This document shows positions 11,635 to 22,720 of a stretch of DNA of 64,000 nucleotides, one piece after another. Location: NCBI RefSeq assembly GCF_024763615.1, contig NC_077223.1, positions 98,146,627-98,210,626 of the forward strand. Direction: 5' to 3'. How positions within the stretch are numbered: the stretch's first letter is position 1; the number at the start of each line of letters is the position of its first letter. Origin of the DNA: Phlebotomus papatasi (Eukaryota > Arthropoda > Insecta > Diptera > Psychodidae). Under the pieces are notes generated by a model. It worked only from the letters and a program-made list of their open reading frames with translations, had not been told where the DNA came from and ran no database searches. The position numbers were made by a program, and so were the translations under genes.

Positions 11635-13317
11635 TTATTGCGCTTCTGTAAGAAGTTTCCATGCAAAGCGATAGACAATGGCCAGGAGCAGGGCGATAAT
11701 TCCGTAGATGAATAGAGGAGATTGATTGGGTGGATTTAGTGCGATGTCTCTTGGTGGTTCCTGGCCACTGGTGTCCTCAAAATCTGGGCAGTTTATGTAG
11801 CCATTTTGGAGTTTATTCTCTTCGGAGACAATGCTGCATTCCTTCCAGGTGTCCTCTGTGTCCAGGATTTCAGCTTGCATGCTGAATTTTGTGGCAGAAG
11901 TAATGCGAACTGTGACGGATTTTCCCAGGAGATTGTCCCTCATGGGCACGAGAACTTGCTCGTAGAATTTGTTGTGAGCGACATAGAAGCGTTTGTCGTG
12001 GGAGATTTCTGTCACTAGAACTCGTTGAATCTTTCCCACTTGCTCATGGTACAGCTCGTAGCTGCTGAAAAGTTCAGTTAATCGTTTGGTGCGAGTCTTG
12101 ACGAGATTCGCTGGGATTCTAGGCATCCGGGCGGCTGGTGTTCCAGGTCTGGGAAAGAACTGATTGATGAAGAGTGAGGGGAATTTGTATTTTGCACAGA
12201 GATCCAGTGTCTCGGCAAAGTCTTCCTCAGTTTCTCCTGGGAAGCCACAGATGATGTCCGTGGCGACTGTGATGCCAGGAACGCGTTCCCGAAGGAAGTC
12301 CACAACTTGCTCAAAATCCTCCCGGCAGTATTCACGTTTCATGGCAGCCAGGATGGTATCGCTGCCGCTCTGGACGGGAACATGGAGAAAAGCATAGACA
12401 CGGGGATGTGCAAGAATCTTGGCCATTTCCTCAAGATGTTCCAGGATATACGGTGGATTTGTCATTCCCACACGCATCATACATCCTTCAGGAATTACCT
12501 CAACCAGACGCCACAGAAGTTCTGGCAATGACGTCCCAATATCCCTTCCGTACGTCCCAGTATCCTCAGAAGTCAACCACAGCTCACACACTCCTTCCCT
12601 GAAAGCCTGCTTCGCCCTCTCGACGATCTCTTCGGGATCATAGCTGGCCAAATCTCCCCTGGCATGCTTCGTTTTGCAGTAGGTGCACTGATTCAGGCAT
12701 CCCGAATTGATGGGAATGATCTCTATCAGGGGATTCTTTCGGACTTTTGGTAGAGCCAATTTTGGTCCAGCCATTCGCCTTCCGGACACTTTCTTAGGTT
12801 GCAGCAGTCTCACACTGTGACCCTTGAGAGTCTCCTCCACAACTTCCACCACACGATCTATCTGCTGCACCCCAATTACACTCAATCCCTTGAGGTACTC
12901 AGACTTTGGTGCTCCCTGTGGAACACACCCAGCTACTACCACATGCTTCCCCTTTGTCACTCCAGCCTCAATTTCATTCCTGAACGTATCCTCTGAGGGA
13001 TTCTTCACCGTGCAACTGTTTAGCAGCCATAGATCGGCAGATTCCTTGTCATCCACCAAATTGTATCCAAATGCAGATAGCTGGCCAGCCATATATTCAG
13101 AATCGGAATTATTGTGAGCACAACCCCAGGTTTTGACATAGATATGCTGAGTTCCGGGAACAATACTCTGGAAAATGGGCTTTTCCTTAGTCACTTTCTC
13201 AGCCTTTTTCACACGCACCGTCACATCCTTTTTATTAGCATAACGTTCTTTTGGAGTGATATCTTGAGATGATATTAAATCCTCAATATCATCAATTATT
13301 TCACTACACACCGACAT
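11635..13317 (-). CDS. CDKAL1: tRNA-t6A37 methylthiotransferase CDKAL1
   Basis: A single-exon ORF of 560 residues, close to the usual length (fly and human about 550-580). It is a radical-SAM methylthiotransferase that converts t6A37 to ms2t6A37 in tRNA-Lys(UUU). The N-terminal domain carries three cluster cysteines, C66 (TWGCAHNNSDSEY), C102 (NSCTVK) and C131 (AGCVPQG). The radical-SAM motif is C207-x3-C211-x2-C214 (SGCLNQCTYC). A TRAM-like region follows near residues 420-480. A hydrophobic stretch close to the C-terminus (SPLFIYGIIALLLAIVYRFA) fits the tail anchor that places this family on the ER. The ATG at 13317 opens a conserved N-terminus. No introns, frameshifts or missing key residues are seen. 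Confidence 0.95.
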   Translation of the reverse strand: MSVCSEIIDDIEDLISSQDITPKERYANKKDVTVRVKKAEKVTKEKPIFQSIVPGTQHIYVKTWGCAHNNSDSEYMAGQLSAFGYNLVDDKESADLWLLNSCTVKNPSEDTFRNEIEAGVTKGKHVVVAGCVPQGAPKSEYLKGLSVIGVQQIDRVVEVVEETLKGHSVRLLQPKKVSGRRMAGPKLALPKVRKNPLIEIIPINSGCLNQCTYCKTKHARGDLASYDPEEIVERAKQAFREGVCELWLTSEDTGTYGRDIGTSLPELLWRLVEVIPEGCMMRVGMTNPPYILEHLEEMAKILAHPRVYAFLHVPVQSGSDTILAAMKREYCREDFEQVVDFLRERVPGITVATDIICGFPGETEEDFAETLDLCAKYKFPSLFINQFFPRPGTPAARMPRIPANLVKTRTKRLTELFSSYELYHEQVGKIQRVLVTEISHDKRFYVAHNKFYEQVLVPMRDNLLGKSVTVRITSATKFSMQAEILDTEDTWKECSIVSEENKLQNGYINCPDFEDTSGQEPPRDIALNPPNQSPLFIYGIIALLLAIVYRFAWKLLTEAQ

Positions 13318-14457
13318 TGCTAATTTTTCTTAGGTTTAGGAAAATTTCTCAAAAAAAATGTAAACATATACACGTCAAATCCGTCAAATGCACGTGCTCG
13401 ACGCCAGCGCCATTTGCTGTCAGTTCGACGAATCTTCGAAGCAATTTGCCGACAAATTCTTGAATTTTGCAGTGTGTTCTCAAGAATAGGGTGGAGTAAG
13501 TACTTTTGGCCACTTTAAGGTTTCATGTGTTTGTAATTATTATAATCTTTATTTAAATAAAATGAAATTTTGTACAGAGATACCTTAAAGCCGTTTCTTC
13601 CTAATAATACAAGAGAATTCCCAATTTTTTTTTGGATATTTTAGTGAAAAATTCATTTTATGCAACTATGCATGTTTCAGTACTTTTGGCCACTTTGTAA
13701 GCACTTTTGGCCACTTGTTTCCAATAGAATTTTAATAAAATAACAGAAGAAATAGCTTTAGAAAACTTTCATAAATACACAGGACAAGTCTTATTCTTAT
13801 TTAACATCAATTTTGTGTGATTATTAGAGTATTTTAAACGACTTTGTGCACATTTTCTATTTGATGTAAAAATCAGTCAAAAGTCACGATTGGGTTTACT
13901 AAAATCCGCGAGGTGCGCCACGTGTAAAATGTATGGGAAAATGAATGGCCAAAAGTACTTACACAGCCGAAAAAAGTAATCTCTTTTAGCCACATCTGAT
14001 TTTCATTTAATTTGTTAGAAAATCTTACTAAGGATGATATCACAATAAAATTTAGTTAATTAAGAAATGGACTTTCATTGAATAACATCAAATATTTTCA
14101 TCAAAAATATGAAATAATGCAAAACAATTTCTCTTAACATTAACAAGTTTCTTAAGAATTCCATGTTTTTTAGTGATTGTTTACCTTTAGAATTTCTTTT
14201 AATAACTTAACATTAATCAAGTCGATACAAAATCAAATATGGTTTTCTGATTCGTTAGATTAGAGGTCACGAAATAAGGGTGGTATGCACAGTAACCAGC
14301 TTACTTATTTATAAATAAGTTACTTATTAAAATGGCCGTTGAAAGCTTAATTTCAAATTAATAAGTGTTCCCATGCACAGTACTTAACATTTTATTAACT
14401 AATAAAATTTTTGATTTATAAACATGCTCCTCGAGAGGTGCTCATTAGACTTATTAG

Positions 14458-15086
14458 CATCGAACAGACTGGGCCATTGCTCTTTTAATCGATTTTCAAA
14501 GAAGCAATGGAGAAGTGAATATGACACCTTCATTGTTTTCGATTAGAAAACTAACTGAGAACAGCGCCATCCAGTGTAAGTAAAATGTACAAGGCGGGAA
14601 ATATTTTAAATTGTTCAAAACACATTATTCACATTATTCACATGTATTTTATACTAAACATTAATTTCACTAATGCCTAGACTCATTTTAAATACATTTC
14701 AAAAGTTTTTACAAGAGTTTTATGAATAAAATTTCCTTTGTTTTGATTTTTTCTGGCATCAGCTGATTTCGATGGTGGTCGATGAAATTTCGAACAGTGA
14801 ATTTAAATAGAGAATGTTAACGGACTATGTTATATGGAATTGTCAAGGAAAAGCAATTGACCGGGCAATTGCTTTTTGCTTTTTGTTCAAGGTATTTAAA
14901 TTTGGCTAAATTTACTAAAATATCATTTTCTTTTTACAGAATATTGTCTCAGAGAACGGAAAAAGATCAAATTGATGCAAAAATTGGTTTGATGACTCAA
15001 TTTTTTGGATATTTTTTCCACGTGTAAAAAAGCAATGAAGGAGTAAAAAAGCAATGACCATGTAAAAAAGCCCAGTCTGTTCGATG
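14458..15086. mobile_element. Inner element of the nest, CATCGAACAGACTGGGC ends
   Basis: The left end CATCGAACAGACTGGGC and right end GCCCAGTCTGTTCGATG are perfect reverse complements over 17 bases. The element is 629 bp. The sequence ATTGCTTTTT is repeated inside. No convincing target duplication was found. Confidence 0.7.
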
Positions 15087-15722
15087 TGATTATCGTCAAA
15101 TAAAGTAGAAAAAAAAACATTATATATATATCATGAAGTAAATTACGATTTATGTGGTCTTATCGGTCTTATACAGTTTTACAGCTGATCACCTTAAAAT
15201 TAAGTAAAATATTTTTGATGAGAAACTTAAAAAAATTTCATTTTTTTATAACCAAGTGAAAATAATCTAGGACTGTTAGGAAAAGGAGGCAAAATGGCAA
15301 TTAATTTTACATATTTTAAAGAGGTTTTGATTTTAACAGTTTTGTTTTTAAAGATTTAGTGAACACATAGACTTCATTTGAGAAATAATGATCATAGATT
15401 TCTTCTTATATTATATTTACTGTAAATTTTTATAAATTTTTGCCACTATATTTTTCATTTTTTTTTAGCATTAAGCACTGATTTTTATCTACCAAAGATT
15501 TAACAATTCTTTCAATTAATTTATCAATATTTTCAAATTCTGCGTTTATTCTGATCTTGCTTTATAATATCTTCTGATTATTTATTACTTTTTTATCAAA
15601 TATTAGTGTGCAAAATTCCAGAGGGGTCATGTGTTACAAAAAACGAATACACATTTTCTTTTACAAATTAATAATACTTTCTTTGCAAAATCCACAAAGA
15701 AAATAAATGTTCATAAATCATT

Positions 15723-15960
15723 ATAGTAGAGTCTTCTAAATTCGAACGCTCGGGGGGTATTTTTGACATTTCTCACCTCCCAAATTCGAACGATTTTTTA
15801 AAAACTACGAAATTTGTGTGAGATTAAATTGTACGTTGAATCAAATTCTCGTACTTTCTCGCAAGTTTCAGTGATAACATACTTCCTTTTCATTTTATAC
15901 GATAATAATGTATGTAAACATTCGAGCGATGGATAGGGTAAACCAACTGATTTATTAACA
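15723..15960. mobile_element. Possible truncated TIR element in the nest
   Basis: Begins TAGTAGAGTCTTCTAAATTC and repeats AAATTCGAACG at about 15738 and 15783, resembling pogo-like ends elsewhere in the window (9050, 19071). No matching right end is found, so the boundary is a guess. Confidence 0.3.
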
Positions 15961-16399
15961 GAGCTTTCGGGACGTCATTTTCTGTGTTTGTGCATAGGTT
16001 TTCTGATTAATTAATAAATAAGCATAATATATCAGCTGTTACTGTGCATACCAGCCTAAGACCCATTTTCCTGTTCTAAATAAACTCATAATTGCCTTTT
16101 AGTGTGATATTTCTTTAGGTGGCCAAAAGTGCTTACATGGCCAAAAGGGCTGACTCTACCCTAAATAGAATTAGCATTTCAAAAAATGTTTCCGATCTTT
16201 TTATACTTTTCTGTGCATGAAAAATTGTATTTTTTGGTTTCTTAAACCTAATGCTGTCAGTTTTATTTCGAAAACCAGTGACATTTTTTTCGGCTCCCAT
16301 CTCCGCTGCAGTCAATTTTTTGTTTTTTGGGGGATTCCTAAAACCTAAAACACGATAAACAAGGAAATCTTCCTAAAAGGATTTATTATCTGCAGAAAA

Positions 16400-17339
16400 A
16401 TGCCTCTAACTGCAGAAGCAGCCACACAGCAAGTACAGGTAGATCTTTATTAATTATTTCAACACTGAAATAAATAAAAAAATGGTTTACCTCATATTGC
16501 AGGAGCGTCTGAAGTCCATTCAGTACATCATCCATGAGTTGGAAAACGAAAGGAGAACGAATGAAGTGAATATAAACAATATTCTTAAGGCGCAGGCAAA
16601 GATGAATGCCGAAGATAAGTCCACAGTGTATCAGCCCAAAATAAAAATGCTATACAAAGCGGCAATTACGGATTGTGTGCAGGAGGAAAATCTCATTCGA
16701 CAGGCCTTGGCGAAAATCCATGAGATTCGGGCAATTCGCAATGAGCGCAGAATTGAAGCAAGGAATGCTGGAAACAAGGAGACAATCAGACGTGGAGCGT
16801 TGATGGTGATGCTGGAGATCTCAGCTCAAACTCTGCCGTTGTTTGTCAGCAAACCGGGTGAGAAGGCACCTCCACTGTGCGGAGCAATACCGGCTGAGAG
16901 TTCATACATCGCCAAGCCTGGAGACTTGGTGGCTGCTCTGGTGAAAGTGACAGATCAGGAAGATTGGATAATTGCAGAAGTTGTGCAATTCCTAAGCAGT
17001 CAGAAGTACGAAGTGGATGACATCGATGAGGAGCAGAAGGATCGACATGTGCTCAGTAAACGGCGCATTGTACCACTTCCAGTGATGAGAGCTAATCCCG
17101 AGACGGATGCTCATGCTCTTTTTCCCAAAGGAACAACCGTGATGGCCTTGTATCCGCAAACAACTTGCTTTTACAAGGCCATTGTAAATAGTCTCCCTCA
17201 GACGGCAACTGAAGGCTACGAGCTTCTCTTTGAAGATTCTGGTTATCCAGAAGGATACTCACCACCACTAAGAGTCGCCCAGCGCTATGTCATCTCCATC
17301 AAGCAGAATAAGAAATTTACAGCAACTTCCACTCTATGA
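16400..17339 (+). CDS. Sgf29: SAGA-associated factor 29 (SGF29), tandem Tudor reader
   Basis: Two exons, 16400-16438 (13 codons) and 16503-17339, give 291 residues (human SGF29 has 293). The 64-base intron has GT at 16439 and CAG at 16500-16502. Residues about 15-105 are a helical, coiled-coil-like segment. From about residue 150 the C-terminal tandem Tudor (SGF29) domain follows, with AKPGDLVAALV, DDIDEEQ, LSKRRIVPLP, TTCFYKAIV and YELLFEDSGY. The family binds H3K4me2/3 and helps recruit the Gcn5 acetyltransferase module of SAGA/ATAC in the nucleus. The start sits in an AAAAATG context right after an in-frame-free leader. AATAAA at 17364-17369 is a likely polyadenylation signal. Confidence 0.93.
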
Positions 17340-17363
17340 AGAATTTTCATTCAATATGATTAT

Positions 17364-17369
17364 AATAAA
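17364..17369 (+). promoter_or_regulatory. Polyadenylation signal of SGF29
   Basis: AATAAA lies 25 bases after the stop codon, so the 3' UTR is short. Confidence 0.6.
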
Positions 17370-17689
17370 TTATTCAAAAAAAATTAAATTAAGTAATATT
17401 CCAGTCTACTCAAATTAACCACATTAATTTCCCATGAAATCTTAAAATTTAAAGTGAGATTTTTTTGTGAGTTCAATTTTCAGGGTAATGTTCCTTCGGT
17501 TTCTTCCGTCGTTGGCTAAGTCGTTTTGAACTTTGCAAAATGCTCGAACTCGACATCTTGAGCATCAAGGTTTTTCCCATGTGTTGGACTGCTAAGCAAC
17601 CGAGTACAGGAAGTCCCGGGATTAGAGCCATTGGGAGCTTAATTTATAAAATCTGTCAATTCTATTGTGAAATCGCTCCTAAAAGTACA

Positions 17690-17960
17690 CTGAGTCCCGG
17701 GATTATGCACATTTTCGGGACGGGAAAAAACGCGCGAAATGGCATTATGCATCGAGAAAATTTGCATACCTGCAGGCGATTTCTTTTGAATGAATTGACC
17801 GTAGAACGAATTTCGCACGGAGAAATGTAGTCAGAGCAAAACGATAAAGCTGTTTAAAAGAAATTCATCAACAAACAGTACTCTTTGGCCAGTTCTTCAA
17901 TAAATTGTAAGAATATTTAAAATTTTTATCCTAATCAAAGAAATTAAAGTTTTGTACTGA
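17690..17960. repeat. Interspersed repeat, copy 1 (matches 63556-63840)
   Basis: About 270 bp in the same orientation as 63556-63840, sharing CCCGGGATTATGCACATTTT, AACGCGCGAAATG and GAAATTCATCAACAAACAGT. The similarity suggests two copies of a mobile element; no terminal inverted repeat was identified and no coding frame is shared. Confidence 0.65.
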
Positions 17961-18066
17961 AAAATAAGCACCGTCAAATTTCCCGCGTCACAAATAGTAT
18001 ACATTCAGGCGTATTTCAAAAATTATTTTCAAAAATTGACTCCCAAAAGTAGGCAAACTTGCATTA

Positions 18067-19063
18067 CACCCAAATCTTCTTTATCCGGCACTTTGATATC
18101 CGGGTAACAGCTGCCAAACACTGGCGGTTGATATATTCAAAATTATTTTAACTAAACATGAAGTTTGTCCAGAGTGAATTAAAGTATTATTAACATTGTA
18201 TCGAAGTTTTTAATACATAATTGTGATAAAAAATGAAACATAAGGACACCATGAAGAAAATTCTCTTTTTCTTTGTCAGACAGAAAATAAATTCACACCC
18301 CGTCTGACACAGGGTAAGGGGGACTCAGCGTTTAGTCATTAATTAACACCCAGCTTTAGGCACTATTTTAGCCCTCATCGGCAAGATCCGAGTGGTAGGC
18401 ACAAATTAAGGACTGAATCTTGCCACGGCCATCAATGGCGCTGGAATGAAACTGTCAATTGCACATCCTGATTTCACCTTCGAATTTTATATAAATGATA
18501 GAAGCTACAAAGATAGGGATATGTTTTATTTAATCAGGATGAACGATTTAACACTTTAGAAAAGCAAAAACTATTCTGAAAAAAATTGCCTCCCAAAAAA
18601 TACCCCCAAAATGGAATAAAAACACGAATTTCAGGGTTGGAAATTTGTTTATAGTTACCACGACACTTTTCTCTACACGAAACGCACTCACGCACATTTA
18701 TTATTATTAAATAAACACTAAAAACACTGAGAATCTTTGAGAATTTTCAAAACAAATGAAATGTTTTGGAAATTCTTCCATCTTGTCACTGACAGCCGAG
18801 CAACACGGCCGACAACATAATTTTCGTAGTTCCGCTCTTCACCACCATGAACGCAAAACAGTGTCCTTCACATATATTTAGTAAGGGGTATTTTGTATGG
18901 GAGCTTCTTAAAAGTAAGGTATGAAAGATAGGGGTTAATTGAGGCTATAATCCACGCTTATCTGGTCAGACGGGACTGCACAAAATAGAAAAACCGTTGA
19001 TCATTCAAAAAACCTAAATGTCATTTTGTCCCCCAGTCAGCCGGATATCGAAAGAGTCTACTG
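18067..19063. mobile_element. pogo/Tc1-like MITE, inverted copy of the 3532 family, with an insertion
   Basis: Reverse-complement match to 3532-3848. The left end CACCCAAATCTTC pairs with GAAAGAGTCTACTG, and TA flanks both sides (18065-18066, 19064-19065). The original 317-bp element is enlarged by a nested element at 18298-18974. Confidence 0.78.
18298..18974. mobile_element. Nested TIR element, CCCGTCTGAC ends
   Basis: The left end CCCGTCTGAC and right end GTCAGACGGG are perfect inverted repeats. It splits the host element between ATTCACAC and CTGCAC, which are adjacent in the copy at 3532-3848. It is about 677 bp without a recognised coding frame. The target duplication is one or two bases at most. 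Confidence 0.72.
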
Positions 19064-19070
19064 TATTGTA

Positions 19071-19416
19071 CAGTACTCTCGCAAATTCGGCTCTTTTAAG
19101 ATCGGGCTACTTTTTAATTCGGGCAGCGGTTACATTTGAAAAAATTTGTTGTCATTTTTCAAGTTTGATTATATGATTATCAAATGAATCGAATATGCTC
19201 AAATTTGGCATGTTTTGTCTTAGTTTTGATGTGATTTTGCATTATTGAGGGATTTTCATGCAATTTACGTTATATATGAGTGGGTAAGCTCAATATCGTC
19301 AATATCTATATGCACATGAATAAAAAATCGTTGCATTTCAAAGTTTGTTGCCCGAATTTCTATCTAATTCGGCTGACATTTCGGTCCCATATGCCCGAAT
19401 TTGAGAGAGTCTACTG
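19071..19416. mobile_element. pogo/Tc1-like MITE, inverted copy of the 9050 family
   Basis: The left end CAGTACTCTCGCAAATTCGG and right end AGAGAGTCTACTG are flanked by TA (19069-19070, 19417-19418). It is 346 bp and matches the reverse complement of 9050-9387 along its length. It starts only seven bases after the end of the preceding MITE. Confidence 0.8.
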
Positions 19417-19419
19417 TAC

Positions 19420-20390
19420 TGTATGTACATAATCTCGTCAGGTGCATAAACCCGAAGTACATAATGCCGGGCCGGGACTGAGTGTATGCAATTTTTTGAT
19501 GCGATAAAAGTTATAAGGTAAATCCTCATAATTTGGGACAGCTTGTAATTTTGGATACCAAAAATAAATCATAATTTATTATAGGCCATTTCATTGAGAA
19601 ACCTCTCAACAAATTTGTTAGAAAATTATCAACTCCATATGAAAAAAGGTGTTTTTATGAGAAAAAGTTCAATTTGGTTGAGCTTTTTTTCGTAGAAAAG
19701 CTTAAAAGTAAAAATCGGGAACATTTTTTCACGCTGTTCCTATCGGGTAGAGCGCCATCCATAGTTTTCTTCTCACATTCGCATGCCAATAAGTTGTCAA
19801 CTGAACGAATTCCCACAAAAATTGTTTTCATTTCACAGGGAAAGTGTTCTTGTTAAAATTCAAGTAATTTTGGGTTGCTTGGAATTGAAAAGTGCTATCA
19901 GTAAGAAAATATCCCTGTGTGTAGGATACAATAATGTCCTTAAGGTCCTGAACTTTGATTTACGATAAAAAACTGTCGGTGTTAAAATTGCGTCGAAGAA
20001 AGTTTTGTGTTTTAAAGTGATAATGGTTACAATTTTCTCTCATTATCATTTTCCCTGCTTCAATTTTCATACCAAACGATTAAAGATATCCTTTAGCACT
20101 GATTTCATGAAGATTTCAGTTGTTTCCGTTCATTTTTTCCAAGGACTTAAATCAAAATCACTAAATGTCAAGATGTACTGATTCAAAATTGGGCTTTATT
20201 GAGAGCTTTTGTTAGCCCATTTTATGTGCTAAATTTTGAAAAAAAAAACTATAGGAATTTGTTCAAACTGACAACTCACTGGCATGCAAGTGTCATAAAA
20301 AAACTTGCGACTGATGGCGCTGTATCCGATAAGAACAGTGTGGAAAACGGTTTCCTTAAACTTTTTTATGCGAGAATCAACCAAGCAAAA
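19420..20390. other. Intergenic DNA without a recognised gene
   Basis: AT-rich. A segment at about 19515-19560 (CTCATAATTTGGGACAGC) resembles the terminus of the element at 35506-36571, but no partner end was found. Short ORFs here resemble nothing I know. Confidence 0.4.
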
Positions 20391-20393
20391 AAA

Positions 20394-21480
20394 ATCAAGC
20401 AAAAAAATACTCTTAAAAAGCCCGTGATATAGATTTTGAAATGGTATGTACACTTCCCTTGAGGACAATAGGGTCATATATGACTTGGTGTTTTTCCGTG
20501 TTTTCACGTAATGGAAAATTTTTTTCCTCTCTGAACTATTATATTTGATCATAAAGCATTATGGCCTCTATCTACACATGGGGGGGAGCAATTTTTGTCA
20601 AAAATTGCTTTTTTGAAGGAAATTCCCTGCGTCAAAAACGCAATTTTTGACGAAAATTGCTCCCAATGTGTAGACGCCTAGGAAAAACTCAATTTTACAT
20701 GAATTCATCTGTTGAATAAAAGTGTGACGCGAAAGAGGTAAGTTTTTTTTTGCTTGAAGTTATTAATTTGGCCAAACTATGGCAAACTGGATTGTCTTGA
20801 TGAACACTGTACTCCTGGTGTTCAAGGAATCTTCCTGGTAATCCCTTGAATAGTCACTGTCACAATATTTTGAGTGGTATTTGGCAAAAATAAACTTATC
20901 CACATATTTATTCACACACAATACAATTGCACAATATGAGACGCTTGCAGAATACTCTAAAATATTGCAAAATATGTTATAATTCATCAGATATAAGATG
21001 AAATGTTCAGGAGCAAGATGTCCCATCTGCATTTCACAAAGAAAAACAATGTCCCAACTACATTTCGCTATAAGTTTGAGACGAAAACACTGTTACCCTT
21101 GCCGACAATAGGGTCATATATGACCCGGAAAATTCTACACGCTTTTCTGGAAAATTGAGAGTAGTATATTATATCAAAATATACAATATACAATCTTTGG
21201 ATATTCTATTTTGTGTTTCTAAAGAACTCTTTGCTGAAAAAAATAAATTAATATAAAAAAATTTTGAAAAAGAAGTCATTTCACAAAGTTCGAAATTAGT
21301 GATTTTCGATTTCAAATATTTTCTTTTCCTGAATATCTGGAGTCTTGAGAAAATTAGCCAAGAATCTTACATCCTTCTATTATGGTGTCGTGCACAAACC
21401 GATAGATTTCAATTAATGTAAATAGTCAAAAAAAAATGTTTTTTCCCCGGGTCATATATGACCCTAATGACGCGAAAGAG
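20394..21480. mobile_element. Rearranged non-autonomous relative of the piggyBac element at 57296
   Basis: Positions 20737-21480 match, in reverse, the right-hand interior and then the left end of the element at 57296-60435 without its transposase gene. They end in GACGCGAAAGAG followed by TTAA (21481-21484). Positions 20394-20730 match the right end of the same element in forward orientation and end in GACGCGAAAGAG followed by GTAA. So the right terminus is inverted relative to the rest, or two partial copies meet head-to-head. Three copies of the palindrome GGGTCATATATGACCC (one degenerate) lie at 20471, 21111 and 21449. Confidence 0.75.
20562..20678. mobile_element. 117-bp foldback MITE nested in the piggyBac relative
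   Basis: Interrupts the host sequence between AAAGCATTA and GGAAAAACTC, which are contiguous at 60373-60388. TA lies on both sides (20560-20561, 20679-20680). The arms carry GGGAGCAATTTT and AAAATTGCTCCC. Related termini (CACATTGGGAG type) are visible near 50410-50525. Confidence 0.7.
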
Positions 21481-21484
21481 TTAA

Positions 21485-21625
21485 TTGGTCACTGTTTTGT
21501 TTGTAAATATGTTTTCAAAATTTCCTATGAGAGTGAGCGAGATGACTAGATCTAGACCTCACTCACTCTCATTGAAATGTCAAAAACATGTTTACAAAAC
21601 AAAAGTTATTGTGCGTTGAGCAATA
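21485..21625. mobile_element. Palindromic MITE (AGATCTAGAC centre), isolated copy
   Basis: The two halves are reverse complements through TTGTTTGTAAA...TTTACAAAACAAAAG, with CTCACTCTC and GAGAGTGAG inside. It belongs to the palindrome family clustered at 48535-49090. It lies directly beside the TTAA end of the piggyBac relative. Confidence 0.6.
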
Positions 21626-21720
21626 CCCTAGATCCAGCTACACACTAGAGAAATTTATGTCCATACCGTTAAATTTTACTTACCTTTGAATTCTCCTTTT
21701 TCATTACAATTCTGGTTTAA

Positions 21721-22240
21721 CCCTTTAACGACGAGACAGTTTTCGCGGACCGAAAATCAGCAATAAAAATGAAACCAAGGAACAAAACCAATAAAAGGTC
21801 TCATATCTGGCCTTCGAAAAGCCAACAGAGTGACTCGGTGTATTTTTTACATCTATGAGCGATAGAGACAAAAATAGCCTAAAAATTTAAATATTAAATT
21901 TAATTTTCTGACAATACTATTGAATGATAATTTTCAATCTAAAGAAAAATATTATGTTTGAGTATTGTAGTTTCCTTTCCCAAAACGGTTTTGCTTAAAA
22001 AAAATTGGAAGTATAAAAAATAATTAAAATCAATTTTCAATATGAGAATTTGAAAATTCGTCATTTTTGAGCTTAAAAATTTAGTAATAGAAAATAGCTG
22101 GAGACTTCCAAAAAATATCCTAGATTGCTTAAATCTTCTATTTTGCAATTACGTACAAACATAAGGAAAAAATAACTTTATGTAGTCAGGAAAAATTATT
22201 TTCTTTATGGGACACCGGTGTTCCAATCGTCCTTAAAGGG
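21721..22240. mobile_element. piggyBac-type MITE with CCC...GGG ends and TTAA duplication
   Basis: The left end CCCTTTAACGACGA and right end TCGTCCTTAAAGGG are flanked by TTAA (21717-21720, 22241-22244). It is 520 bp without a transposase. TTAA target sites and CCC/GGG ends are diagnostic of piggyBac-superfamily mobilisation. Confidence 0.78.
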
Positions 22241-22359
22241 TTAAAAACAACGAAAGGAAGGGTCCAAAACAAATAAGTAAACAAGTCTTTTTATCAAGCA
22301 TATCATATTAATTTTATTTGAAACTTCCACCAACTGCTTCTATGCATATTTTCTTTAAT

Positions 22360-22720
22360 GTAATTTTTTATGATTACCTTTTTTTGCATTTTTTTTCCGA
22401 CTGAATGTTCTTTTTTTGAGTCATCATTTTTTTCCAGCATTTTCATCTTTTTTTTTCTCTTTTCCTCATGCCTTTTTTGTTCTTTTTCTTTTTCCTCTTT
22501 TTTCTGGCATCTTTTCTCTTTTTTTTCCTTTCTCTTCTCTGGTAATTTTTTTTCAAGTCTTTTTTTTTTGTATTCCCATTCTTTTTTTTGTGTGTTGTTC
22601 AAAAAACATTATAGTTTCTTTGATCTCTTTTGGCAAAAATGCATCTTAGGCATTTAACTTTTTTTTTGCTGATTTATTTTCTGTTTTGTCTCTTTTTTTC
22701 AGGGAATAATGTTTTTTGAA
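22360..22720. repeat. Pyrimidine-rich low-complexity tract
   Basis: The plus strand is almost entirely T and C. Both strands give short ORFs with biased Lys/Glu or Phe/Ser composition, which are composition artefacts and not genes. From here to about 23980 the DNA is AT-rich with no recognised gene or element. Confidence 0.6.

Larger units (their letters stand above)
14278..16056. mobile_element. Middle element of the nest, TAA target duplication
   Basis: The left end GGGTGGTATGCACAGTAAC pairs with GTTACTGTGCATACCAGCC on the right. TAA flanks both sides (14275-14277, 16057-16059), a 3-bp duplication as made by PIF/Harbinger elements. The termini differ from those of the outer element. Confidence 0.7.
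13489..16161. mobile_element. Outer TIR element of a three-level nest
   Basis: The left end GGGTGGAGTAAGTACTTTTG pairs with the right end TGACTCTACCC, flanked by TA at 13487-13488 and 16162-16163. The sequence TTTTGGCCAC recurs near both ends. The element holds a second TIR element at 14278-16056, which holds a third at 14458-15086. No ORF resembling a transposase is present at any level. It fills the gap between the 5' ends of CDKAL1 and SGF29. Confidence 0.72.

Noticed and set aside
22303..22657. Lys/Glu-rich ORF on the minus strand and Phe/Ser-rich ORFs on the plus strand
   Set aside because: They come from a pyrimidine-rich tract; the composition is extreme in every frame and no domain is visible.
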